Of a DNA stretch of 45,089 nucleotides, positions 33,236 through 40,808 are shown piece by piece. Each line of letters starts with the position of its first letter. Positions within the stretch are counted from its first letter, which is position 1. The DNA lies in contig JAQUUC010000030.1 of the NCBI GenBank assembly GCA_028694105.1, positions 1 through 45,089 of the forward strand. Direction: 5' to 3'. This stretch comes from Hespellia sp. (GTDB taxonomy: Bacteria; Bacillota; Clostridia; Lachnospirales; Lachnospiraceae). Both the position numbers and the translations under genes were made by a program. The notes below the pieces were generated by a model, which was not told the origin of the DNA, did not search any database, and saw only the letters and a list, made by a program, of their open reading frames with translations.

Positions 33236-34614
33236 GACTGACATCTCCATCCCGGAAGATACTTGTTCTTCACACTGCCGCCACCAAGCTTTCCCCAGCC
33301 CAGCGGGTAGCTGTCCACACAGATCAGATACCAGCCTTTTGCTTTTGGATCTACAAGCTCGTCCACCTCGATGGTTTCACCTTTAAGATATTTCATAACT
33401 CGGTCATCTTCAATCGACAGATTGATTGTATACTTGTATTCATTCTGTTTCAAACACATTGCCAGTGCCTGACTCGGTTCAAATCTCTTTTTTTTCAATT
33501 CACCGAGCAGCAGCCCGGTACGTAAAAAACGGATACCTCTGAGATTCGGAAGATCCTTTGGCATATAATAGACACGTTCTCCATGAATATCCAGACGGCT
33601 CCATTCCATCTGCCACGATACATTTGCAAAGAACTCCTGCAGCTCCTCCGCAATTTTGACATTCGCCTTTTTTGTCTCCTGCAGGCTTGGTTTTGGTATT
33701 CCTTCCCCCTTTTGAAGCAATGCCACGAAATGACCTTCTCCCTGCATTCTCTGTGGCCAGATACGGACCGTCTTTTTGAAATCAGGATGCCCGCTTCCCG
33801 TCTCCTGTGGCATCCCCTCCGCGAAGCCTTCGTATGGCTTCATCCCGCAAATGTGAAACTCCGGAAATAAATCCAGGAGATATTCAATTGTCTGCTCATT
33901 CTCAAGTGAGTCAAAGGTACAGGTAGAATACAGCATCATACCACCCGGCTTTAACATCTTTGCAGCCTGCGTGATAATACTTCTCTGCAATTTGGAAAAA
34001 AATTCCGGACCATGTTCTTCCCAGGCTTTTACCATCTTCTTCTCTTTTCGGAACATCCCCTCACCGGAACACGGTGCGTCAATCAGAATCTTGTCAAAAT
34101 ATTCCGGGAAATATTCCTCCAGCTTTCCCGGTTCTTCACTTAATACCAGTACATTTCCAATTCCGAAGAGTTCAATATTCTTTAACAGCCCCTTTGCTCT
34201 GGAACTGCTGATATCATTCGCCACGAGCACGCCGCTGCCCTGCAGCTTCGCGCCGAGCTCCGTTGCCTTTCCGCCCGGTGCGGCACATACATCAAGTACC
34301 TTGTCACCCGGTTCTACCGGAAGGCGGTTTGCAGGTGTCATCGCACTCGGCTCCTGCAAATAGTATAATCCGGCAAAATAGTAGGGATGCTTTGCAGGCT
34401 GAACCTGATCACCGTCATAGTAAAATCCGTTCTCAATCCACGGAATCGGTGTCAGCGGCCACGGGGAAATCGCAAGGAAATCCTCTGTGGAAATCTTCTT
34501 CGTGTTCACACGAAGTCCATAATGACGCTTATCCTCATAACAGGCAATATAATTATCATAATCCTCTTTCAGTAAGGATTTCATCTTCTCTTCAAATGCA
34601 GCCGGTAAATACAT
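33232..34614 (-). CDS. rsmF: RsmF-like rRNA (cytosine-C5) methyltransferase, NOL1/NOP2/Sun family
   Basis: A 460-residue SAM-dependent rRNA methyltransferase. The SAM-binding motif DVCAAPGGKATELG is at ~108-121. The two catalytic cysteines of m5C enzymes are present: Cys182 in DAPCSGEGMF and Cys232 in YSTCTF. A C-terminal PUA-like domain ends in YPLGWGKLGGGSVKNKYLPGW, the RsmF/YebU arrangement. It methylates 16S rRNA in relatives; the exact site here is unproven. AGGAGG precedes the ATG, and an extended -10 promoter lies upstream. Confidence 0.9.
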   Translation of the reverse strand: MYLPAAFEEKMKSLLKEDYDNYIACYEDKRHYGLRVNTKKISTEDFLAISPWPLTPIPWIENGFYYDGDQVQPAKHPYYFAGLYYLQEPSAMTPANRLPVEPGDKVLDVCAAPGGKATELGAKLQGSGVLVANDISSSRAKGLLKNIELFGIGNVLVLSEEPGKLEEYFPEYFDKILIDAPCSGEGMFRKEKKMVKAWEEHGPEFFSKLQRSIITQAAKMLKPGGMMLYSTCTFDSLENEQTIEYLLDLFPEFHICGMKPYEGFAEGMPQETGSGHPDFKKTVRIWPQRMQGEGHFVALLQKGEGIPKPSLQETKKANVKIAEELQEFFANVSWQMEWSRLDIHGERVYYMPKDLPNLRGIRFLRTGLLLGELKKKRFEPSQALAMCLKQNEYKYTINLSIEDDRVMKYLKGETIEVDELVDPKAKGWYLICVDSYPLGWGKLGGGSVKNKYLPGWRCQS

Positions 34615-34645
34615 ATCTGTTCCTCCTAAGAAATCTCGAATCTTA

Positions 34646-34674
34646 ATTATAACATATTTCTCATCGAATCTGAA
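34646..34674 (-). promoter_or_regulatory. Promoter of the rsmF-like operon
   Basis: On the minus strand, TTCAGA (34669-34674), 17 bases, TATAAT (34646-34651) with TG one base before it, an extended -10. The -35 lies within the last codons of the C39-like peptidase gene. Confidence 0.65.
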
Positions 34675-35269
34675 CCCCTATTGCCTGACAATGTTGTGCC
34701 TCATACCGATTTTTTACCGTTTCTTTTTCATAGCCGATGACACCGTTGTTATCATATGGATCATTAAAATAATACCGTTCTTCATCATATCCTACCAGCA
34801 GCATGCAGTGTTCATTGGAAATCCAAGTGAAGGTCTCCCCGCTCTCTGTCAGCTTCCACTCCGGTCCGATAATCGGCTTTCGCATGTTGATACATGCCCA
34901 GAATATCACTGGCATATCCTGATCGATGTAGTGTTTTATCAGATTCTCTATTGTATTTCCGGTTTCGTTGATAACTTTATACTTGGAGACTGGCAGAATA
35001 TGCTCCAGTGCCCGGATGATAACCGGCGCATAGCAGCCATAAGAATCCTCATCATAGGGACTTCCCACAAAAAAATGATTCGGGTCCGGTCCATAAAGAA
35101 CCTCCCCACGCTTCTCAAACTCTCTTTTTTCTAAATACTCATTAATAAATTCATCAATGCCGATTTCAAATCCAAGAAAGTGCAACAACATCACTGTTGT
35201 CACACTTTCACATCCGGTTGGATATTTTATGCTTTGATCAAAATATGGAACCTGAATTATTTTACGCAT
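34661..35269 (-). CDS. C39-like cysteine peptidase domain protein
   Basis: A 202-residue papain-fold protein of the C39_2 type. Catalytic candidates are Cys20 in YPTGCESVT, His154 in SNEHCMLLVGYD and the Asp/Asn pair at ~169-170 (FNDP). No signal peptide or membrane segment, so it may act in the cytoplasm or be exported by another route. The start is ATG 35269, overlapping the end of nhaC, seven bases after GGAG; a frame from 35305 would lie deep in nhaC. Its substrate is unknown; linkage to nhaC is by overlap only. Confidence 0.8.
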   Translation of the reverse strand: MRKIIQVPYFDQSIKYPTGCESVTTVMLLHFLGFEIGIDEFINEYLEKREFEKRGEVLYGPDPNHFFVGSPYDEDSYGCYAPVIIRALEHILPVSKYKVINETGNTIENLIKHYIDQDMPVIFWACINMRKPIIGPEWKLTESGETFTWISNEHCMLLVGYDEERYYFNDPYDNNGVIGYEKETVKNRYEAQHCQAIGVQIR

Positions 35270-36791
35270 TTGCACGCTCCATCTTCGCATCTTTTTTCTC
35301 TTCACGCTTTTTGATAACTGTCAATACCGCAAACAGAATTGCAAGGCTGATCAGCAGAACCACCCACCAGATCTGGATAATTCCCGCCAGTATGTAACCA
35401 ACGACACACACTGCCGCCACAACTGCCGCATATTGCATCTGTGTAGATACATGATTGATATGGTTGCTCTGTGCACCCGCAGATGACATGACCGTTGTAT
35501 CCGAAATCGGTGAAACATGGTCTCCGCAAACTGCTCCGGCAAGTACAGCCGATACTGCAATGACCATCATCTCTGTATTCGTTTTATTGAACATGGCAAT
35601 GACGATCGGTACCAGAATCGCAAATGTTCCCCATGAGGTTCCCGTTGAAAATGCAAGGAAGATTGCAATGCAGAACATAATCGCAGGAACAATCACACTC
35701 GCAGAAGCACTTGTTCCGACAACACCACGGACAAAATCAGCAATACTAAGTGCATCACCCATTCCTTTTAAGGTCCATGCAAAAATCAGAATCGCAACAG
35801 CAGGAATCATCAGACGGAAGCCCTCTACAAATCCCTCCATGAATTCTTTAAATGTAACAACCTTGCGCGGCAGATATAACACCAGCATAAACAAAATCGT
35901 GACAAACGTAGAGAAAATCAAACTTGTCTCTGCATCACATCCGGCAAATGCATCAATCACATTCGTTGCTCCGCCCAAGAATCCTGTATAAATCATGGCT
36001 CCGACCGCTGTTAGAATCAGTACTGCCACCGGGAGCACCAGATCGTATACTTTTCCGTTCGGCTTTGCCTCTTCCTCAAAGTCTTGGAACTCTTCGCCGC
36101 CGCTCGTAAATAAATCTCCGTGTTCCGCGTTGATTTCATGTTTTTTCATCAGACCGAAATCAAACTTTGCAATAATGATAAACAGCACCATCGCCAGAGT
36201 CAGAAGTGCGTACAGATTGTACGGAATCGTGCGGAGAAACAGCTGGAATCCAGTAATTCCAGCATCCTCCGGCACATAAGAATTCACCGCTGCAGCCCAG
36301 CTTGAGATCGGTGCGATAATACAGACCGGTGCCGCTGTCGCATCAATGATGTAAGCAAGCTTTGCTCTGGATACTTTAAATTTATCTGTGACCGGACGCA
36401 TAACCGAACCGACCGTCAGACAGTTGAAATAGTCATCCACGAAGATCAGTACGCCAAGTCCTGTCGTCGCAAGCATTGCACTTCTCTTTGACTTAATCTT
36501 ACTTCCCGCCCAATTTCCGTAAGCGGCCGATCCGCCGGATTTCGCCATGAGCACAATAATCATTCCCAAAAGCACATCGAAGATCAGAATATTCAGGTTC
36601 ATATTCTCCTTCATAATGTCAAAAACGGCATTGAACGCATCCCACGGTACAAATCCCGTATACAAAAATGCTCCGACTAAAATTCCGATAAACAGGGAGC
36701 TGTATACCTCCTTCGTAATAAAGGCGAGTACAATTGCCAAAAGCGGCGGTAACAGTGACCACCAAGTTCCGATAAACATTGAGCTATCCAT
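35262..36791 (-). CDS. nhaC: Na+/H+ antiporter, NhaC family
   Basis: A 509-residue, highly hydrophobic transporter with about 11-12 membrane segments. Landmarks include FVDDYFNCLTVGS (~117-130, with paired Asp as in ion-coupled carriers), the repeat GAVCGDHVSPISDTTVMSS near the C-terminus and GTSWGTFAI. NhaC proteins exchange Na+ for H+; some relatives carry amino acids (for example lysine or malate/lactate), so the solute is not certain. GGAGGAGG precedes the ATG. A hairpin-rich element lies between it and its probable promoter. Confidence 0.9.
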   Translation of the reverse strand: MDSSMFIGTWWSLLPPLLAIVLAFITKEVYSSLFIGILVGAFLYTGFVPWDAFNAVFDIMKENMNLNILIFDVLLGMIIVLMAKSGGSAAYGNWAGSKIKSKRSAMLATTGLGVLIFVDDYFNCLTVGSVMRPVTDKFKVSRAKLAYIIDATAAPVCIIAPISSWAAAVNSYVPEDAGITGFQLFLRTIPYNLYALLTLAMVLFIIIAKFDFGLMKKHEINAEHGDLFTSGGEEFQDFEEEAKPNGKVYDLVLPVAVLILTAVGAMIYTGFLGGATNVIDAFAGCDAETSLIFSTFVTILFMLVLYLPRKVVTFKEFMEGFVEGFRLMIPAVAILIFAWTLKGMGDALSIADFVRGVVGTSASASVIVPAIMFCIAIFLAFSTGTSWGTFAILVPIVIAMFNKTNTEMMVIAVSAVLAGAVCGDHVSPISDTTVMSSAGAQSNHINHVSTQMQYAAVVAAVCVVGYILAGIIQIWWVVLLISLAILFAVLTVIKKREEKKDAKMERANA

Positions 36792-36824
36792 ATAAATCCT
36801 CCTCCATCTTTTCCTTATATTTTG

Positions 36825-36943
36825 TCATTATATCGTGATCCGCACTTCCGTGCTTGACGCTGCTGCGCAGCTATCACGATCGCCATTCGCCGTTCGCACT
36901 GAACAAGCTGCGCTTGCTCCTGCTCACTAACGCTCATTATATC
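36825..36943. repeat. Hairpin-rich 99-base element flanked by 10-base direct repeats
   Basis: TCATTATATC occurs at 36825-36834 and again at 36934-36943. The enclosed 99 bases are GC-richer than the surroundings and packed with short palindromes: ATCGTGAT/ATCACGAT (36832-36839 and 36873-36880), GCTGC/GCAGC, and CAAGC/GCTTG. The layout fits a small palindromic mobile repeat with a target duplication. The repeat contains a TATAAT (minus strand), so the -10 hexamer is duplicated as well. Confidence 0.55.
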
Positions 36944-36964
36944 ATCTTTTATTCGACATATAAA
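36936..36964 (-). promoter_or_regulatory. Candidate promoter for nhaC
   Basis: On the minus strand, TTTATA (36959-36964), 17 bases, TATAAT (36936-36941). The -10 lies in the outer copy of the direct repeat, so the transcript would carry the whole 99-base element in its leader before nhaC. Confidence 0.45.
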
Positions 36965-36983
36965 GTAGATTATGCTCTGCTTC

Positions 36984-37829
36984 TCATAAAAATTTGCAGC
37001 GCATTTTATGCATTTCCAAAAATCTTAAAATCCAGTATGGATTATAGCTCGTTTCTCTCCCCTCCGGGTACAGATAAACGCCCACATGAAGGTGTACCGG
37101 GAACTTTCCGACCGTCCCCTCCTCCTTTCCATAGCCGGAATCTCCCATAAATCCCAGCAGATCTCCGGCTTTGATCTCCATTCCTTCTTTCAGGTTTGCA
37201 TAGGAGGATAAATGCGCATAATAAAAGTATGCTCCCTTCGGCGCTGTGATTCCGACACGATAACCACCCATTTCCAGCCAGCCCAGATTCGTAATGATTC
37301 CATCTGTCATGCTGATCACCGGATAATATCCTCTCCGGTTGATATCAGCCATAATATCGGTCCCTTCGTGTGCTCCGCCCTCACGGTAATTTCGCTCATA
37401 CAGCCAGGAATCTGTGAAAGACACCGTAGCGGTTTTGTCATTGATTGCTGTCGGAACCGGGAAATATTCCACATCGTCCCACAGTTGTTCACAGACCGTC
37501 TCATAGGTTCGATACGAATCGTATCTCTTCCATTTCGTTTCGAAGTCCTCAAACTGTCGTGGGTCATAGGTGCCGCGAAATATTTTCTCTCCAAATCCGG
37601 TTTCCAGCAGATACAGCCCGGCAAGTCGGCCGGGATTGTCTTCCTCCCGCTTTAAAAAGTCCAGCATTTCATCCGATAATGAAAGGCTGCGAAACTCTCG
37701 GGACATGGCTGCATCCTCCCCAAACCAGTTCTGCTCACCTTTTTTCAGCAGAAGGCCTGTTCCAAGTGAAATAAATAAAGCCGCAAGAAACAGAAGCGGC
37801 AGCAATCGGTTTTCGATTCTTCTTTTCAT
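36984..37829 (-). CDS. M23-family (LytM-type) metallopeptidase, membrane-anchored
   Basis: A 281-residue protein with a basic N-terminus and one membrane segment (~9-27), then an extracytoplasmic domain. The M23 zinc site is complete: His154 and Asp158 in HEGTD, His248 in HLH, with His206 and His246 as the expected catalytic pair. Such enzymes cut peptidoglycan cross-bridges. Residues 40-130 form a linker of unknown fold. It is divergent from ylbJ, a sporulation gene, so a sporulation role is possible but not shown. GGAG precedes the ATG. Confidence 0.88.
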   Translation of the reverse strand: MKRRIENRLLPLLFLAALFISLGTGLLLKKGEQNWFGEDAAMSREFRSLSLSDEMLDFLKREEDNPGRLAGLYLLETGFGEKIFRGTYDPRQFEDFETKWKRYDSYRTYETVCEQLWDDVEYFPVPTAINDKTATVSFTDSWLYERNYREGGAHEGTDIMADINRRGYYPVISMTDGIITNLGWLEMGGYRVGITAPKGAYFYYAHLSSYANLKEGMEIKAGDLLGFMGDSGYGKEEGTVGKFPVHLHVGVYLYPEGRETSYNPYWILRFLEMHKMRCKFL

Positions 37830-37913
37830 ATTCTGCTCCGAATATCACATATCGTTTCTACTCATTATATGATTATTCCTGCATAGAATGAGTAAAAAGG
37901 ACTGGAATCTGAT

Positions 37914-38846
37914 ATGCAGAAAATCAAAGAGCATTCGTTCTCCTCCATTTGTATCCTGCTACTTTTTATTTTTATGCTGCTATTGCCACGCCAGGTCTTT
38001 CTGGGCGCAAAAAGCGGTCTTTTGCTGTGGTTTCAGACCATACTTCCCACGCTTCTGCCGTTCTCAATGATTTCCAATATTATGATTGAGACCAACAGCA
38101 TCTATTACATTTCCAATGCGGTCGGACCGGTTCTGCGGCCTTTTTTCCGCGTATCCTCCGCCGGTGTATTTGCGATTGTCATCGGCTTTCTATGTGGCTA
38201 TCCGCTCGGAGCAAAGGTCATCGGCCAGCTGCTGAAAAACGATGCGGTTTCCAGAGAAGAAGCCGAATACCTGTTATCGTTCTGTAATAATGTCAGTCCC
38301 ATTTTTCTCATCAATTATCTGGTCATCTCCGCCCTGCAAAGGGTCTCACTGATGTGTCCGGTTCTGATGATTATGATTGCTTCTCCGATTCTCTGCAGTT
38401 TCCTATTTCGTTTTGGGAAATGCAAGAACACAATTCCTGAGTCTGCGACTTCCGACATCCAGATCAAACCTTTTCGCATGAAGATTTTGAATCGCTGCAT
38501 GATGGACAGTTTTGAAATGATGGTATATCTGGGAGGATATATCATGGCGTTTTCTATTCTCTTTACACTGTTGATTCATCTGCCGGGCTTCGGTTTCCTC
38601 ACCTGCCTCTTGCCTTTTTTAGAGGTCACAAACGGAATTTCTCTGATTCAGACATTTCCGCTTTCCTTTGCCCAGAGATTCATTTTTACGCTTTCCATCT
38701 GTTCTTTCGGAGGAATCTGTGCGATTTTCCAGACCCAGCTGGTTCTGAGCGGTACCTCCTTGTCTGTTTGGAGCTATACGAAAAAAAAACTGGTCACCAT
38801 GCTGGTCACCAGTTTACTTGCCTGTCTCTATCTGTTATTCATCTAA
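37914..38846 (+). CDS. ylbJ: Sporulation integral membrane protein YlbJ
   Basis: A 310-residue polytopic membrane protein of the YlbJ/nucleoside-recognition (Gate) type, needed for spore cortex formation in Bacillus. Visible family features are LPTLLPFSMISNIM (~44-57), FLCGYPLGAKVIGQLL and SFCNNVSPIFLINY. It is shorter than B. subtilis YlbJ. The start ATG has a weak GGA site. The gene is convergent with the coiled-coil protein gene and their ends overlap by 12 bases; a minus-strand terminator is embedded in its last ~60 bases. Confidence 0.85.
   Translation: MQKIKEHSFSSICILLLFIFMLLLPRQVFLGAKSGLLLWFQTILPTLLPFSMISNIMIETNSIYYISNAVGPVLRPFFRVSSAGVFAIVIGFLCGYPLGAKVIGQLLKNDAVSREEAEYLLSFCNNVSPIFLINYLVISALQRVSLMCPVLMIMIASPILCSFLFRFGKCKNTIPESATSDIQIKPFRMKILNRCMMDSFEMMVYLGGYIMAFSILFTLLIHLPGFGFLTCLLPFLEVTNGISLIQTFPLSFAQRFIFTLSICSFGGICAIFQTQLVLSGTSLSVWSYTKKKLVTMLVTSLLACLYLLFI
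38781..38814 (-). terminator. Terminator of the rsmD-coaD operon, inside the ylbJ coding sequence
   Basis: Read on the minus strand, AAACTGGTGACC, five loop bases, then GGTGACCAGTTT, running into nine T's (A-run 38781-38789 on plus). The stem pairs at 11 of 12 positions. It begins about 20 bases after the stop of the 38835-39422 gene and lies wholly within the 3' part of ylbJ. Confidence 0.85.
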
Positions 38847-39422
38847 AAATCCATCGTTAGGAATCTCTTCTGCATTTCCTTCCGGAATGTCCAGTTCAGA
38901 ACGATTCGTGCGAACCACATCGTAGCATTCCTTCAGGGAATTCACCAGACCGTCATACTTCGTCGTATAGCTGTCTAATGTATGTCCGATGATGCTCTCT
39001 GCGTTCGCCAGTAAATCATCGGTATACTGTACTGCACCAATTCGGATATTGTTCGCATCGATGGTTGCATTATCCACAATCTCCTGCGCCTGCTCTGTCG
39101 CTGCTGTCACAATCTCATTCGCCTGTGCGTATGCCTGCTGCATAATCTCATGCTCACTGACAAGTTCTGTCGTCTGTGCCTGAGCCTCTTCTAACATCGC
39201 ATCTGCTTTCGCCTGTGCATCCGCCAAAATAGCGTCTCTATTGCTGATGATCTTCTGATATCTCTTAATCTCATCCGGTGTCTTCATACGAAGCTCACGG
39301 AGTAACTCATCTAAATGTTCTTTGTTAACAACAATCTTCGTCGTAGACAATGGCTGGAACTTACAATCTCGGTCAATGTACTCTTCGATTTCTTCAATGA
39401 TCTGTTCAATTCGGCTACTCAT
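38835..39422 (-). CDS. Coiled-coil protein, DivIVA/ATPase-subunit-like
   Basis: A 195-residue protein dominated by an Ala/Glu/Gln-rich coiled coil at ~60-150 ([39 protein letters not shown]). The composition resembles V-type ATPase subunit H and DivIVA-like scaffolds, and such annotations are common for this locus in Clostridia; no specific function follows. The N-terminus has a short helical part and the C-terminus is acidic. It starts inside the last codons of coaD (ATGAGTAG overlap) with GGAG ten bases upstream. Confidence 0.75.
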   Translation of the reverse strand: MSSRIEQIIEEIEEYIDRDCKFQPLSTTKIVVNKEHLDELLRELRMKTPDEIKRYQKIISNRDAILADAQAKADAMLEEAQAQTTELVSEHEIMQQAYAQANEIVTAATEQAQEIVDNATIDANNIRIGAVQYTDDLLANAESIIGHTLDSYTTKYDGLVNSLKECYDVVRTNRSELDIPEGNAEEIPNDGFLDE

Positions 39423-39909
39423 CCTTATTACTCTCCTTTTTCTTTTGGTTAAATGCTAAAGTTACAGCTTCCGGCACAAATTGTGAGGTGTCTCCCCCAA
39501 AAGCTGCAATTTCTTTTACTGTTGATGAACTGAGATATGAATATTCCACATTCGTCGTTAAGAATATAGTCTCTACACTCGGTTCCAGTTTATGATTCGT
39601 CTGTGACATCTGTAATTCATATTCAAAATCCGTAATCGCCCGCAAACCCCTGATAACAAGCTGGGCATCCATCTGTCTGACAAATTCAATCAATAACCCT
39701 TCAAATGGAACAATTTTAATTCCCGGCAACTCTTTTGTTGCTTCTTTTAACATTTTAACACGTTCTTGTACAGAAAACAACGGAATTTTTGCATTATTAT
39801 TCAGTACTCCGACAATTAATTCATCTACGATATTATAAGATCTTCTGATAATATCCAGATGTCCTAATGTGACAGGATCAAAGCTTCCCGGATAAACACC
39901 TCTTAACAT
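39415..39909 (-). CDS. coaD: Phosphopantetheine adenylyltransferase
   Basis: Catalyses the penultimate step of coenzyme A synthesis, joining ATP and 4'-phosphopantetheine. The nucleotidyltransferase motif [10 protein letters not shown] lies at residues 8-17, [15 protein letters not shown] in the middle and the second ATP motif [11 protein letters not shown] near 125. The 164-residue length is normal. It overlaps rsmD by 7 bases and the downstream coiled-coil gene by 8, forming a tightly coupled three-gene operon. Confidence 0.96.
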   Translation of the reverse strand: MLRGVYPGSFDPVTLGHLDIIRRSYNIVDELIVGVLNNNAKIPLFSVQERVKMLKEATKELPGIKIVPFEGLLIEFVRQMDAQLVIRGLRAITDFEYELQMSQTNHKLEPSVETIFLTTNVEYSYLSSSTVKEIAAFGGDTSQFVPEAVTLAFNQKKKESNKDE

Positions 39910-40475
39910 GATTTTCCATCCTTTCCGTCCTTCTCTAAGAACAAATGCTTATTTGTCTTGTATTTCTTTTCTTTCACGACCGTAAATCCAAGCGATTTTG
40001 CATAAGAAAAATCCGTGTCCAGTGAAGCTTCTACTATAATCATCGCATCTTCCTTCAGCAGATTAGAAATCGCCAGATACTCAAGCACCTGCTTTTCCAG
40101 CTCGTTGTTATATGGCGGATCCATAAAAATGATGTCGAATTTCTTGCTGCCTTCCATTCTGTGAAGCGCCGAAAGAGCATCGGCCGACATCGTCACTGCC
40201 TGATCGTCCAGTTTCGTGTAAGACAGATTCTCTTTGATGCATTCCATCGCTTTTGGATTCTTCTCTACAAAGACAGCTTCTTTTGCACCTCTGCTCAGTG
40301 CCTCAATTCCGATTCCGCCGCTGCCGCTAAAAAGATCCAGAAATTCGCAGTCACATAAATATGGCTGCAGCATGTTAAATAGCGTCTCCTTGATCCGGTC
40401 GGTCGTCGGTCTTGTATCCACTCCGTCTAATGTCTTTAATTGTAATCTTTTTGCGCTTCCTGCAATGACTCTCAT
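39903..40475 (-). CDS. rsmD: 16S rRNA (guanine966-N2)-methyltransferase RsmD
   Basis: Methylates G966 of 16S rRNA during 30S assembly. The 190-residue protein has the opening [29 protein letters not shown], the SAM motif [18 protein letters not shown] (~47-64) and the catalytic DPPY at 119-122. A GGGG site precedes the ATG. It leads the rsmD-coaD operon from a promoter that overlaps the SASP terminator, leaving a leader of about 25 bases. Confidence 0.95.
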   Translation of the reverse strand: MRVIAGSAKRLQLKTLDGVDTRPTTDRIKETLFNMLQPYLCDCEFLDLFSGSGGIGIEALSRGAKEAVFVEKNPKAMECIKENLSYTKLDDQAVTMSADALSALHRMEGSKKFDIIFMDPPYNNELEKQVLEYLAISNLLKEDAMIIVEASLDTDFSYAKSLGFTVVKEKKYKTNKHLFLEKDGKDGKSC

Positions 40476-40507
40476 GTTTTTTCCCCATTCTTTGATAAAC
40501 TAAGGAA

Positions 40508-40536
40508 ATTTTAGCAGAAAAAAGCACTTAGGTCAA
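40508..40536 (-). promoter_or_regulatory. Promoter of the rsmD-coaD operon, overlapping the SASP terminator
   Basis: On the minus strand, TTGACC (40531-40536), 17 bases, TAAAAT (40508-40513). The -35 lies in the loop and second arm of the upstream gene's terminator hairpin and the T-run forms the spacer. Confidence 0.7.
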
Positions 40537-40551
40537 TTCCTAAGTGCTTTT
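40520..40551 (-). terminator. Rho-independent terminator of the SASP gene
   Basis: Perfect 13-base inverted repeat AAAAGCACTTAGG (40520-40532) and CCTAAGTGCTTTT (40539-40551) with a six-base loop. On the minus strand the second arm runs into six T's. It starts 8 bases after the SASP stop codon. Confidence 0.92.
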
Positions 40552-40558
40552 CGGCTCT

Positions 40559-40762
40559 TTATTTGCCAGCCATCTGTTTTTCCTGCTGTTCGATCATTTT
40601 CTTGACCATGTATCCGCCAACTGATCCGTTCTGTTTAGAAGTTAAGTCACCATTATATCCGTCTGTCAATGGTACTCCTAATTCGTTTGCAACTTCGTAC
40701 TTGAATTTGTTGAGTGCACCCTTTGCCTCTGGCACTGCTGAGTTATTAGATGAACTTGTCAT
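40559..40762 (-). CDS. Alpha/beta-type small acid-soluble spore protein
   Basis: A 67-residue SASP that coats and protects DNA in dormant spores. The family signatures are both present: KYEVANELGV (~21-30, containing the site cut by the GPR protease at germination) and GGYMVKKMIEQQEKQM at the end. AAGGAGG eight bases before ATG gives strong translation. It is a single-gene transcript with its own terminator; a forespore sigma-G promoter is expected but I found no convincing match upstream. It shows the organism forms spores. Confidence 0.95.
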   Translation of the reverse strand: MTSSSNNSAVPEAKGALNKFKYEVANELGVPLTDGYNGDLTSKQNGSVGGYMVKKMIEQQEKQMAGK

Positions 40763-40808
40763 GATAAACTTCCTCCTTTTCTTGTAACATGTTTTTGTTT
40801 TGTTACGC

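Noticed and set aside
37830-37913. Sigma-E promoter for ylbJ
   Set aside because: CATAGAAT resembles a sigma-E -10, but no -35 match stands at the right distance.
40784-40806. GTAACA/TGTTAC inverted repeat between recG and the SASP gene as a terminator
   Set aside because: Six-base AT-rich stem with an 11-base loop and no T-run in either direction beyond the loop; too weak.
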